Source: Actinospica sp035493475 (GTDB taxonomy: Bacteria > Actinomycetota > Actinomycetes > Streptomycetales > Catenulisporaceae). Taken from it: a DNA stretch of 64,000 nt. The translations under genes were made by a program, and so were the position numbers. Below the pieces are notes generated by a model, which ran no database searches, was not told where the DNA came from, and saw only the letters and a list, made by a program, of their open reading frames with translations. Shown piece by piece: positions 18,754 to 26,297 of the stretch (within the stretch, counting starts at the first letter, position 1; every line of letters begins with the position of its first letter). Location: assembly GCA_035493475.1 (NCBI GenBank), contig DATJIF010000040.1, positions 89,825 to 153,824 of the forward strand, written 5' to 3'.

Positions 18754-19916
18754 GGTTCGACCTCGACCCCGACCTCGCCCAGATGTGCGCGGCGGTCACC
18801 GACTTCGCCCGCGACAAACTCGCCGCCACAGCCGAATACGAACCCGGCGACTTCCGTCGCCGCTGGCGCATGGCCGCCGACCAGGGACTCGCCGCGATCA
18901 CGATCCCGACGGACTACGGCGGCGGCGGACTGGACGCGTCGAGCGCCGCGGCCCTGATCGAGGCGCTGGGCTACGGCTGCCCCGATCTGGGACTCGTCTT
19001 CTCGCTCGCCGCCCACCAGTTCGCCTGCCTGACCGCGATCGCGCACTTCGGCACCGAAGCCCAACGCGAGCGCTGGCTGCCGCCGCTGTGCAGCGGCCGG
19101 CAGATCGCCGCGCACGCCATCACCGAGCCGAACTCGGGATCGGACGCGCTGAACCTCAGTCTGCGGGCCCGACGCGAGGGCGAGCACTACGTGCTGACCG
19201 GCACGAAGAGCTTCACGACCAACGCGCCGGTCGCCGATGTGTTCGTCGTCCAGGCGGCCACCTCGCCCGGCACCGGGTTCTTCGGCCTGAGCTCCTTCAT
19301 CGTCGAATCAGGCACCCCGGGGCTGAGCGTCGGACGCCCGCACGGCAAGGTCGGATTGCGCGGCTCGCCGATGGCGGAGGTCTACCTCGATGAGTGCGTC
19401 GTGCCGGCCGGACAGCTGCTCGGGCCCGAGGGAGCCGGAGCCAGCGTGTTCAGCGACTCCATGGCCTGGGAGCGCACCTGCCTGTTCGCGGCGTACCTCG
19501 GCGGCATGAAACGGATCCTGGAATCCACCATCGCCTATGCCCGCGAGCGCGAGCAGTTCGGGGCGCCGATCGGCGAGTTCCAGGCCGTCAGCCACCGCAT
19601 CGTGGAGATGGTCCTGCGATACGAATCGGCCCGCCTCCTGCTCTACCGCGCCGCTTGGGAGCTCGACCGCGGGGTGCGCGACGAGATCGCGCCGGCGCTC
19701 GCGAAGCTGGCCGTGAGCGAATCAGCCGTACAGCTCGGTCTCGACGCCGTCCAGCTGCGCGGCGCGCTCGGCGTCCTGGACGGCGAAGCCGAACAGTTCC
19801 TGCGTGACGCCCTGCCGAGCCGGATCTTCTCCGGCACCAACGAGATCCAGAAGAACAACATCGCCCGCGCACTGGGACTGGGCGCATCTCGCCCGGCTCG
19901 GCGCGGCAAGCCGTGA
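18750..19916 (+). CDS. redW: L-prolyl-PCP dehydrogenase RedW (acyl-CoA dehydrogenase family)
   Basis: A 388-residue flavoprotein of the acyl-CoA dehydrogenase family, close in type to RedW, PigA and PltE. These oxidise L-prolyl attached to a peptidyl carrier protein by four electrons to pyrrolyl-2-carboxyl. Family signatures are the FAD/substrate motif ITEPNSGSDA, TGTKSFTTNA, and the C-terminal FSGTNEIQKNNIARALG. Its presence beside a proline-type adenylating enzyme is the classical pyrrole-forming pair. The ATG at 18750 overlaps the redX stop and GGAG precedes it. Gene order X-W-Y is the same as in S. coelicolor. Length is normal for the family. Confidence 0.92.
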   Translation: MRFDLDPDLAQMCAAVTDFARDKLAATAEYEPGDFRRRWRMAADQGLAAITIPTDYGGGGLDASSAAALIEALGYGCPDLGLVFSLAAHQFACLTAIAHFGTEAQRERWLPPLCSGRQIAAHAITEPNSGSDALNLSLRARREGEHYVLTGTKSFTTNAPVADVFVVQAATSPGTGFFGLSSFIVESGTPGLSVGRPHGKVGLRGSPMAEVYLDECVVPAGQLLGPEGAGASVFSDSMAWERTCLFAAYLGGMKRILESTIAYAREREQFGAPIGEFQAVSHRIVEMVLRYESARLLLYRAAWELDRGVRDEIAPALAKLAVSESAVQLGLDAVQLRGALGVLDGEAEQFLRDALPSRIFSGTNEIQKNNIARALGLGASRPARRGKP

Positions 19917-19932
19917 ATCGAGGGGAGAGACC

Positions 19933-20277
19933 ATGGACATCGTCATCCACCGCATCAGCCTCAAGCCCGGCGTCAAGCCGGACGAGTTCGAAGCCTGGGT
20001 CACCGGGACGGACTACGCCGGATGCCCGAACCTGCCGAGCATCTTGAGCTTCAGCGTCCAGCGCGCCGTGGCGCCGGAGGACGCCCCGTGGCAGTACTTC
20101 GAGGTCATCGCGGTACGCAGCATCCAGGAGTTCGGCCGGGACATGAAGACCCAGACCTTCGCGCACCTGGCTGACGGATTCGGGCGCCTGGCCACCGTCG
20201 TCGAGGAGATCAGCGGGCAGCGGCTCGAGCCCGGCTACATCTCCCGCGCGATCGCGCGGAACTCCCGCGCGAGCTGA
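19933..20277 (+). CDS. redY: RedY/HapK family small protein
   Basis: A 114-residue protein matching the RedY/HapK family found in prodiginine clusters of Streptomyces and Hahella. It has the pattern of a dimeric alpha/beta-barrel protein: an N-terminal strand (IVIHRISLKPG), a helix (KPDEFEAWV), further strands (FSVQRAV, YFEVIAVRS) and a C-terminal amphipathic helix. No signal peptide or membrane segment is seen. Its precise chemical role in prodiginine assembly is not something I can state. The ATG at 19933 follows GGGGAGAG and lies 16 bp after redW. It is the last gene of the redL-redY operon and is followed by a hairpin. Confidence 0.85.
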   Translation: MDIVIHRISLKPGVKPDEFEAWVTGTDYAGCPNLPSILSFSVQRAVAPEDAPWQYFEVIAVRSIQEFGRDMKTQTFAHLADGFGRLATVVEEISGQRLEPGYISRAIARNSRAS

Positions 20278-20413
20278 ACCGTATCGCGCTTTCGAATGCC
20301 GGCATCGTCGAGCGCGCTTCGGCATGCCATCTTCGACCACTGCATCGTTGTGGTGCGGAATTATGTGTGAACGTCGACTTTCTGCATGGTAAACCGCTTG
20401 AAACGCGGAGGCT

Positions 20414-20440
20414 GGCGGGTGTGGCTGACCCACACCCGCC
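20414..20440 (+). terminator. Hairpin after redY
   Basis: An 11-bp perfect stem (GGCGGGTGTGG with CCACACCCGCC) encloses the 5-base loop CTGAC, 137 bp after the redY stop. There is no U-tract, as is common in high-GC actinomycetes. It probably ends the redL-redY transcript. Confidence 0.65.
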
Positions 20441-20630
20441 GGCGCGTTGCGGGTGGGGTTCCCATGCTTGGAAAGGGTTGATCGTCACTGGCTTACTGCG
20501 GACAAGTGACGAATGGGTGTGACGTACGGTGCTTGTGTTGCCACGATGTCTCGGCCGAGAGGGCTGGTGGGCCAGGCTGGGTGTTGTTGGCAATTACCCT
20601 GCATAAGGCTTTGCCTACGATGCAAACTCA

Positions 20631-20686
20631 TTGAACATTCAAGTGGGGCCGTGGCGCTTGACAACTTCCTTGCAGTGTGCAATGTT
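20631..20686 (+). promoter_or_regulatory. Predicted promoter of the SARP gene with two palindromes
   Basis: TTGACA (20658-20663), a 17-bp spacer and AATGTT (20681-20686) would start a transcript near 20693, giving a leader of about 110 nt before the GTG at 20805. The palindrome TTGCA-GTG-TGCAA (20670-20682) fills the -35/-10 spacer and overlaps the -10, a typical repressor position. It matches 11 of 13 positions of each of the two sites before the TetR gene at 27562. A second palindrome, TTGAA-CA-TTCAA (20631-20642), lies just upstream of the -35. Confidence 0.55.
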
Positions 20687-20804
20687 TCGAGAGTTCCACT
20701 CGCCAAATGGTGCAACGGGGATTCGCGACGACACCATCCTGTTGATGCCTGCTGCCCATTTTCGGCCGTAAAGACCAACAAAGTCATCTTGGCCTAGGAG
20801 TGTC

Positions 20805-21623
20805 GTGGACATTGGCATACTCGGAAACGTCGTAGTCACGATAGGTGGGCACTGCGACGAAGTGCGGGCGAACAAGGTCCGTGCGATGCTCGGCGTTCTG
20901 GTGCTCGACGCCGGCCGTGTGATCTCGCACGTCGACCTGGCGGAGGAGCTGTGGGCCGATGCCGCGCCGCTCGGCATCCGCAACGCGCTGCAGGCGCAGG
21001 CCAGCCGACTGCGACGGGTGCTCAAGCAGCCCGGGCAGGCGCACGGGGCGACTGCGCTGCGCTCGGTGAAGAACGGCTACGTGCTCGATGTTCCGCGCGC
21101 GGCCGTCGACGCGTACCGGTTCCTCGATCTGGCCGCGCAGGGGGCGTCGCTGGCGCCGCGGGATCCGGTCGGGGCGCTGCGCCTGCTCGACTCGGCGCTC
21201 GCGCTGTGGCGCGGTCCGGCGCTGCTGGACGCCGGTGACGGCATGCGCTGCCGAAGCGCCGCGGCCCAGCTCGACGAACGACGCATGGGCGTGTGGCAGG
21301 ACCAGGCCGGCGCATGGATGGCCCTGGGCGACGACCGCCGTGCGATCGCCGCGCTGACGAGCATGGTGGCCCAGTACCCCCTGCGCGAACCGTTCAGCGA
21401 CCAGCTCATGCTCGCGCTCTACCGCGACGGCCGGCAAGGCGAGGCGCTCGACGCGTACCACCGGACGCGGCAGGTCCTCGACGAGGAGATGGGCGTGCTG
21501 CCCGGCGCCCCGCTGCAGCGCCGCTATGCGCAGATCCTCGCGCGCGACCCGGCTCTCGACTCCACGGCCGCGATCTGGTGCGGTCAGCCGGATGCCGATC
21601 AGATGGCCTGGTCGGCGGTCTAG
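20805..21623 (+). CDS. SARP-family pathway-specific activator (RedD-like)
   Basis: A 272-residue Streptomyces antibiotic regulatory protein. The N-terminal OmpR-type winged helix (about 15-90, with SHVDLAEELW and LQAQASRLRRVLK) is followed by a bacterial transcriptional activation domain (about 95-245, with LREPFSDQLMLALYRDGRQGEALDAY split over two helices). SARPs bind direct repeats with 11-bp phasing just upstream of the -10 box and recruit RNA polymerase. Exactly such sites occur immediately after this gene and before 30591. It occupies the place of RedD but is shorter than RedD and similar in size to ActII-ORF4. The GTG at 20805 follows TAGGAG. No TTA codon is seen, so bldA control would have to act elsewhere. 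Confidence 0.9.
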   Translation: MDIGILGNVVVTIGGHCDEVRANKVRAMLGVLVLDAGRVISHVDLAEELWADAAPLGIRNALQAQASRLRRVLKQPGQAHGATALRSVKNGYVLDVPRAAVDAYRFLDLAAQGASLAPRDPVGALRLLDSALALWRGPALLDAGDGMRCRSAAAQLDERRMGVWQDQAGAWMALGDDRRAIAALTSMVAQYPLREPFSDQLMLALYRDGRQGEALDAYHRTRQVLDEEMGVLPGAPLQRRYAQILARDPALDSTAAIWCGQPDADQMAWSAV

Positions 21624-21665
21624 TCAGAGTTCGGTCAGCGGTCCGTCAGCGCTCGCTTGCATGCT
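21622..21665 (+). promoter_or_regulatory. SARP-type triple direct repeat and -10 box before redP
   Basis: GTCAG occurs at 21623, 21634 and 21645, exactly 11 bp apart, within AGTCAGA, GGTCAGC and CGTCAGC. A -10-like CATGCT follows at 21660-21665, 8 bp after the last repeat unit (to 21651). This is the canonical geometry of a SARP target and should drive redPQRSTUV. The first repeat touches the stop codon of the SARP gene. The redP leader would be about 87 nt. Confidence 0.75.
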
Positions 21666-21758
21666 GGTCAGGCACAGCCATCGCAACCCCTTCGAGCAAG
21701 CAGAGGCGGGCATGGTGACAGGCCACTGCATCAGTCCATCACTCCGCGGCGGTGCCGG

Positions 21759-22760
21759 ATGACCCGGGCGGCCGTCCTGGCCGGCCTCGGCGGCTTCCTG
21801 CCGCCGAGGGCCGTGTCCAACGACGACCTCGCCGCGTCGATGGACACCACCGACGCGTGGATCCGCTCACGGACCGGTATCACTCGCCGCTACTTCGCCG
21901 AGGCGGGCAGCACCACCTCCGATCTCGCGGTCGGAGCGGGCGAGCTCGCCTTGAAATCGAGCGGGCGGACCGCGGTGGACGCCTTGGTGCTGGCGACCAC
22001 CACGCCCGATCGCCCCTGCCCGGCGACCGCGCCGGTGGTGGCCGACCGGCTGGGGCTGTCCGGAATCGCCGCCTACGACGTGGCCGCGGTGTGCACCGGC
22101 TTCGTCTACGCGCTGGCCAACGCCGCCGGGCTGATCGCGGCCGGGATCGCCGAGCGGGTCCTGGTGATCGGGGCGGAGACCTTCTCCACCATCGTGAACC
22201 CGAACGACCGCTCGACCGCGGTGATCTTCGGGGACGGTGCCGGAGCGGTGGTGCTGCGCGCCGGGCAGGGCGACGAACCCGGCGCGTTCGGCGCGTTCGA
22301 CCTGGGCAGTGACGGCGCGGACGCCGACCTGATCACCGTTCGCGGCGGCGGGGCCGCCGAGCGTCTGTCCGGGGCGCCGGCGAACGAACAGGACCGCTAC
22401 TTCAGCATGGCCGGCCGGGAGGTGTTCCGGCGCGCGGTCGAGCACATGGCCGAATCCACCCGGAGCGTGCTCGGCCGCGCAGGCTGGACCCCGGCGGACC
22501 TGGACTGGCTGGTGTGCCATCAGGCGAACCTGCGCATCGTGCTCAGCCTCGCCGGACAGCTCGGCCTGGACGCCGCACGGGCGGTGACGAACATCGCGCA
22601 GGTCGGCAACACCTCCGCCGCCTCGATCCCGCTGGCGCTCGCCCACGCGCACGCCGCCGGCGTGTTCTCACCGGGCGACAAGCTTGCGCTCACCGCGTTC
22701 GGCGGCGGCCTGACCTGGGGCTCGACCACCCTGACCTGGCCCGACATCACCGTGCCGTGA
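21759..22760 (+). CDS. redP: Beta-ketoacyl-ACP synthase III RedP
   Basis: A 333-residue KAS III. The active-site cysteine is Cys112 (AAVCTGF), with the histidine in VCHQAN and the asparagine in VGNTSAAS, so the Cys-His-Asn triad is complete. RedP condenses acetyl-CoA with malonyl-RedQ to begin the dodecanoyl chain of undecylprodigiosin, giving the red pathway its own fatty acid starter module. The start ATG at 21759 gives the usual KAS III N-terminus; an open frame extends upstream but lies within the SARP-site leader. It heads the redP-redV operon. Confidence 0.92.
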   Translation: MTRAAVLAGLGGFLPPRAVSNDDLAASMDTTDAWIRSRTGITRRYFAEAGSTTSDLAVGAGELALKSSGRTAVDALVLATTTPDRPCPATAPVVADRLGLSGIAAYDVAAVCTGFVYALANAAGLIAAGIAERVLVIGAETFSTIVNPNDRSTAVIFGDGAGAVVLRAGQGDEPGAFGAFDLGSDGADADLITVRGGGAAERLSGAPANEQDRYFSMAGREVFRRAVEHMAESTRSVLGRAGWTPADLDWLVCHQANLRIVLSLAGQLGLDAARAVTNIAQVGNTSAASIPLALAHAHAAGVFSPGDKLALTAFGGGLTWGSTTLTWPDITVP

Positions 22761-22805
22761 CAGCGGCCACGGGCCGGGCACGACGACGACAAAGGAGAGA
22801 CCTCG

Positions 22806-23057
22806 ATGAGCACGACCTATGACGCGCTGGTGGACCTGCTGGTCGACAAGTTCGAAGCCGACCGCGAGAGGATCCGCCCCGACGTGACCTTCGACGAGCT
22901 CGACATGGACTCGCTCTTCCTCGTCGAACTGCTGCTGGTCGCCCAGACCGAGTTCGGCGTCAAGATCGACGAGAACGTCGCCACGCCCAGCGACACCGTC
23001 GGCCACGCGGCCGAGGCGATCCACGAGTTGATCGTCGCCGGGGCCGTGACCTCGTGA
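22806..23057 (+). CDS. redQ: Acyl carrier protein RedQ
   Basis: An 83-residue acidic carrier protein. The phosphopantetheine attachment serine is Ser36 in the DMDSL motif, on the usual four-helix ACP pattern. It carries the growing fatty chain during dodecanoate assembly by RedP and RedR and would be activated by RedU, encoded downstream. The ATG at 22806 follows AAAGGAGAG. The stop overlaps the redR GTG by 4 bp, implying translational coupling. Confidence 0.92.
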   Translation: MSTTYDALVDLLVDKFEADRERIRPDVTFDELDMDSLFLVELLLVAQTEFGVKIDENVATPSDTVGHAAEAIHELIVAGAVTS

Positions 23058-24292
23058 ACACCGTGCCGGCACCCTGCGAACCGCTCGCGGTCACGGGCAT
23101 CGGACTGGTCACCCCGGGAGGTATCGGGGTGGACGCGACCTGGCGCACGGTGTGCTCGGGCCGTTCCACCGCACGACACGACCCGATGCTGGCCGGGTTG
23201 CCGGTCGACTTCTCGTGCACCGTGGACGGGTTCGACCCCGCCGAGCGGGTCGGGCGGCGCAGCAGGCTGATCCACGACCGGTTCGTGCAACTGGCCCTGG
23301 TGGCCGCGCGCGAGGCGGTCGCCGACGCCGGCCTCGACCCGCAGACCTGGGACGGCGCCCGCGTCGGCGTGGTCGTCGGATGCGGCCTCGGGGGCGTGAC
23401 CACCTGGGAGAAACAGCACCGCAACCTGCTCGACCGGGGACCGCAAGCCGTCTCGGCCCTGCTCATCCCGATGCTCGTCCCCAACATGATCGCCGGTCAC
23501 CTCGCGATCGACCTGCACGCCACCGGCCCCAACCTCGTCACCGCGACCGCGTGCGCCTCGGGGGCCACCGCCATCGGGACCGCGATGGGCCTGCTGCGCG
23601 ACGGGAGCTGCGACATCGTGCTGGCCGGCGGGGGAGAGGCGGGGGTGAGCCCGCTGATCGTCACCGCCTTCGCCCAGATGGGCGCCCTGTCCCGGCGCAG
23701 CGGCGATCCGGCCGCGGCCAGCCGCCCGTTCGACCTCGAGCGCGACGGGTTCGTCATCGGCGAGGGCAGCGGCATGCTCGTGCTCGAACGCGAGGCCGAC
23801 GCCCGCACGCGCGGGGCCAGGATCCGCGCCCGCGCCCTCGGCTACGGCGCGACGGCCGACGCCGGCCACATGACCGCCCCCGACCCGAACGGCGTCGGTG
23901 TACGCGGCGCCATCGGCGCGGCCCTGGCCCAATCAGGGGTCGAACCTCACGACGTGGACCACATCAACGCGCACGGCACCTCCACCCCGCTCAACGACGC
24001 CGTCGAGGCCGCCGTCATCCGCGAGGTGTTCGGCGCCGGTCCCGCGGTCACCTCGACCAAGGGCGTACTCGGACACTCGCTCGGCGCCACCGGAGCGGTC
24101 GAGGCCGCCCTGACCGTGCTGTCGATCGAGCAGGACACGATCCCGCCGACCGCCAACCTCGACACCCGGGACCCGGCGATCGACATCGACATCGTGGTCG
24201 GCGCCCCACGCCCCCGGCCGATCGAGGTTGCGATGAGCAACTCCTTCGGCTTCGGCGGCCAGAACGCCGTGCTGGTGTTCGCCGCCGCGTGA
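23054..24292 (+). CDS. redR: Beta-ketoacyl-ACP synthase II RedR
   Basis: A 412-residue FabF-type elongating ketosynthase with Cys167 in TACASGA, the histidine of NAHGTST and the histidine of GVLGHSLGATG, a full Cys-His-His set. With RedP and RedQ it elongates the acyl-ACP to dodecanoyl. No dedicated ketoreductase, dehydratase or enoyl reductase is present, so reductive steps would be borrowed from primary fatty acid synthesis, as in S. coelicolor. The GTG start at 23054 lies within the redQ stop. Order P-Q-R is conserved. Confidence 0.91.
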   Translation: MNTVPAPCEPLAVTGIGLVTPGGIGVDATWRTVCSGRSTARHDPMLAGLPVDFSCTVDGFDPAERVGRRSRLIHDRFVQLALVAAREAVADAGLDPQTWDGARVGVVVGCGLGGVTTWEKQHRNLLDRGPQAVSALLIPMLVPNMIAGHLAIDLHATGPNLVTATACASGATAIGTAMGLLRDGSCDIVLAGGGEAGVSPLIVTAFAQMGALSRRSGDPAAASRPFDLERDGFVIGEGSGMLVLEREADARTRGARIRARALGYGATADAGHMTAPDPNGVGVRGAIGAALAQSGVEPHDVDHINAHGTSTPLNDAVEAAVIREVFGAGPAVTSTKGVLGHSLGATGAVEAALTVLSIEQDTIPPTANLDTRDPAIDIDIVVGAPRPRPIEVAMSNSFGFGGQNAVLVFAAA

Positions 24293-24347
24293 CCGCCGCA
24301 CCTCCGAGCCGACCATCACCCGCGTGATACTCAAGGAGAGAAGAACC

Positions 24348-24614
24348 ATGGCCAAGCACGACCTCATCGCCCAGCGCATCTCCGGTGCCCTGTACCTGGT
24401 GAACGGAGTGTCCAAGCTCGTATCCAAAGCCGACTCGCCCCGGCTGCGCCTGGCCGCCCCGGCCCCCGACGTCGACGGCCACGACGACCTGGACGAGGCG
24501 CCGCGCACCCTGCCCAAGCGCACCACCGTCCTGGCCGTGCTGTTCACCGCCTTCGTGCTCTTCCGGATCGTCGGCCTCCTGGCCCGCCGGACCGCCGGCC
24601 AGGACGAGGATTAG
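24348..24614 (+). CDS. Small single-pass membrane protein in the redS position
   Basis: An 88-residue protein with a soluble N-terminal part and one hydrophobic helix near the C-terminus (about 61-78, VLAVLFTAFVLFRIVGLL), followed by Arg-Arg. I recognise no domain. It lies between redR and the next gene in the place held by redS in S. coelicolor (order R-S-T-U-V), so it may be the RedS counterpart; that is inferred from position only. The ATG at 24348 follows AAGGAGAG. A membrane anchor or scaffold role for the pathway is possible but unproven. Confidence 0.72.
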   Translation: MAKHDLIAQRISGALYLVNGVSKLVSKADSPRLRLAAPAPDVDGHDDLDEAPRTLPKRTTVLAVLFTAFVLFRIVGLLARRTAGQDED

Positions 24615-24624
24615 GGCACCTGCC

Positions 24625-25515
24625 ATGGCACTGGCGCTCCCGAGCAGCGACCTGGAAGTACTCGAACGCAGAGTCCACCAGGCGCTTCGATCTGCGGACG
24701 ACCGCGACCTGGAGGTACTCGGCTACGGCGAGGTCACCCTGGTGCTGCGGCTGCGCACCGCCACCGGTCATTTCGCGTGCAAGCGCCTGCCGGTGTTCCC
24801 GACCCGGACCCGCTTCGAGAACCACGAGCGACTGGTCGACGAATACCTCCGGCGCCTCGGCGGCGCGGGCCTGAGAGTCGCCGAGACCCGGATGTGGCAC
24901 CAGCCGCTGCCAGGAGGGCGAGTCGTGGCTTACTGCGTACAGGAGGCGCTGCCGTCCGACCGTCTCTGTTCGACCCTGCTGCAGACCGAGGGCGAGCAGT
25001 GGGCGTCGGGATTCTTCAAACGATTCCTCGACCATGTCGAGCACGCCGTGAGCGCGCAGGTCGGCCTCGACGCCCAGGCATCCAACTGGATCGACGTCGG
25101 CGGCGAACTCGTCTACCTGGACGTCACCACGCCGCTGCTGCGCGACGGCGCGGGCCGGGAGCGATTGGACGTGCCGCTGTTCTTCACCTCCCTGCCCTGG
25201 ATCATGCGCGACGCGGTGCGCCTGACGATGACAGGCTCGATCTTCGAGAAGTTCTACGCCCCGCGCGGTGTGGTGCTCGACTTCCTCGGAAACCTGTACA
25301 AGGAGAAGCTCACCCCCCTGATACCGCTGTTCCTGGAGCAGGCCAACGCGCGCCTGGACACGCCGATCACCGCGGACGAGGTCGCCGCCTACTACCGCGG
25401 CGACGCACGGATGTGGGAGCTGATCCAGCGGCTACGCCGCGCCGACCGCTTCTGGCACCGCACCATACGTCGGCGCACCTACCCGTTCCTGCTGCCCCCG
25501 GCGATAGCCCGCTGA
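24625..25515 (+). CDS. Uncharacterised protein with kinase-like pattern, in the redT position
   Basis: A 296-residue protein I cannot assign firmly. The N-terminal half reads like a degenerate aminoglycoside-phosphotransferase/protein-kinase fold: a beta-rich start (VLGYGEVTLVLRL), a lysine in FACKRLPVF at the ATP-lysine position, and LDAQASNWIDVGGELVYLDVTTP, reminiscent of a catalytic loop and D-x-T segment but without a canonical HxD. It holds the redT position between redS and redU. The start codon lies 10 bp after the preceding gene and the stop overlaps the redU start, so it belongs to the same operon. The kinase resemblance is by eye and should be treated as tentative. Confidence 0.75.
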   Translation: MALALPSSDLEVLERRVHQALRSADDRDLEVLGYGEVTLVLRLRTATGHFACKRLPVFPTRTRFENHERLVDEYLRRLGGAGLRVAETRMWHQPLPGGRVVAYCVQEALPSDRLCSTLLQTEGEQWASGFFKRFLDHVEHAVSAQVGLDAQASNWIDVGGELVYLDVTTPLLRDGAGRERLDVPLFFTSLPWIMRDAVRLTMTGSIFEKFYAPRGVVLDFLGNLYKEKLTPLIPLFLEQANARLDTPITADEVAAYYRGDARMWELIQRLRRADRFWHRTIRRRTYPFLLPPAIAR

Positions 25516-26288
25516 TGACGACCACGACCGCCCGCTATGCCGGTCTCGCCGCCGTGCGGCTCGAGGTCGACCGGCCATTGGCCGTCCACCACGTGCCCGG
25601 ACCGCTCACTCTCGCAGTGGTCTCGATCGGCTGGCTGCGCAGCCTGGACGCGCTGAGCCGCTCGGCGGTCGCGGCGCGGCACCTGGACGCCGACGAAGTC
25701 GCGCACGCCGCGGCTCTGCCGGTGCCCAAGCGGAAACTGGAATGGCTGGCGGGGCGGCTGGCCGTGAAGCACGCCGTGTCCAGGCACCGGATGCGACAGA
25801 CCGGCGAATGCCCGGCGACCCGCGACGTCCACGTGACCACGGCCGCCGACGGCCCCTGCGCAGGGCGCCCACTGGTCAACGCCCCCGTGCACATCTCCGT
25901 GAGCCACTCGGCCGACTTCGCCATCGCCGCGTGCGGCCCGCAGCCGGTCGGCGTCGACCTCGAACGCAGCGGCCCGCTGCCGCCGCTCGTCACGCAACTG
26001 CTCGCGCACGATGAGACGGCGACCGATCGGCCCGTGCACCCCGGCCTGGCCGCGATGCCCGCCGCCCTGCGGTGGACGTGCAAGGAAGCGGTCCTCAAAC
26101 TCTTCGGCTTCGGCCTGCGGGTGGACACGCGCGAGGTGCGGCTGACCGGTTGGCACGACGACGGCCGCTTCACCTGGACGAGCGGCACCGACCTGTGCCG
26201 TCGCGCGCCCGACGCCGCCGATCCGTCGGCCTTCGCCACCTGGGCGCACGAGATCGACGGCTACTGCCTGGCGCTGATCTGGAAGTGA
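25515..26288 (+). CDS. redU: 4'-phosphopantetheinyl transferase RedU
   Basis: A 257-residue Sfp-type phosphopantetheinyl transferase. Both family motifs are visible: GVDLE (Asp148, Glu150, magnesium ligands) and W-x-x-KE-A-x-x-K (Trp187, Lys190, Glu191). RedU transfers phosphopantetheine from CoA to carrier proteins of the prodiginine pathway; in S. coelicolor it was shown to be needed for modifying RedO. The ATG at 25515 overlaps the preceding stop by one base. Length is typical. It presumably activates the intact ACPs of RedL and RedQ as well as the out-of-window RedO and RedN. Confidence 0.92.
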   Translation: MTTTTARYAGLAAVRLEVDRPLAVHHVPGPLTLAVVSIGWLRSLDALSRSAVAARHLDADEVAHAAALPVPKRKLEWLAGRLAVKHAVSRHRMRQTGECPATRDVHVTTAADGPCAGRPLVNAPVHISVSHSADFAIAACGPQPVGVDLERSGPLPPLVTQLLAHDETATDRPVHPGLAAMPAALRWTCKEAVLKLFGFGLRVDTREVRLTGWHDDGRFTWTSGTDLCRRAPDAADPSAFATWAHEIDGYCLALIWK

Positions 26289-26297
26289 GGAAACGTG

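Larger units (their letters stand above)
20278..20804 (+). other. 527-bp regulatory spacer between redY and the SARP gene
   Basis: This spacer is clearly richer in A+T than its neighbours. It contains the redY hairpin (20414-20440), an inverted repeat CGTCACT/AGTGACG (20483-20489 and 20505-20511), a TTGAA-CA-TTCAA palindrome (20631-20642), a promoter-like TTGACA/AATGTT pair and the TTGCA-GTG-TGCAA palindrome (20670-20682). Open frames here on both strands lack the strong third-position G+C of genuine genes, so I do not call any gene. Confidence 0.75.

Noticed and set aside
20485..20797. Open frames of about 95-100 codons on both strands in the redY-SARP gap
   Set aside because: Neither shows the third-position G+C bias of real genes here, and both cover the promoter palindromes.
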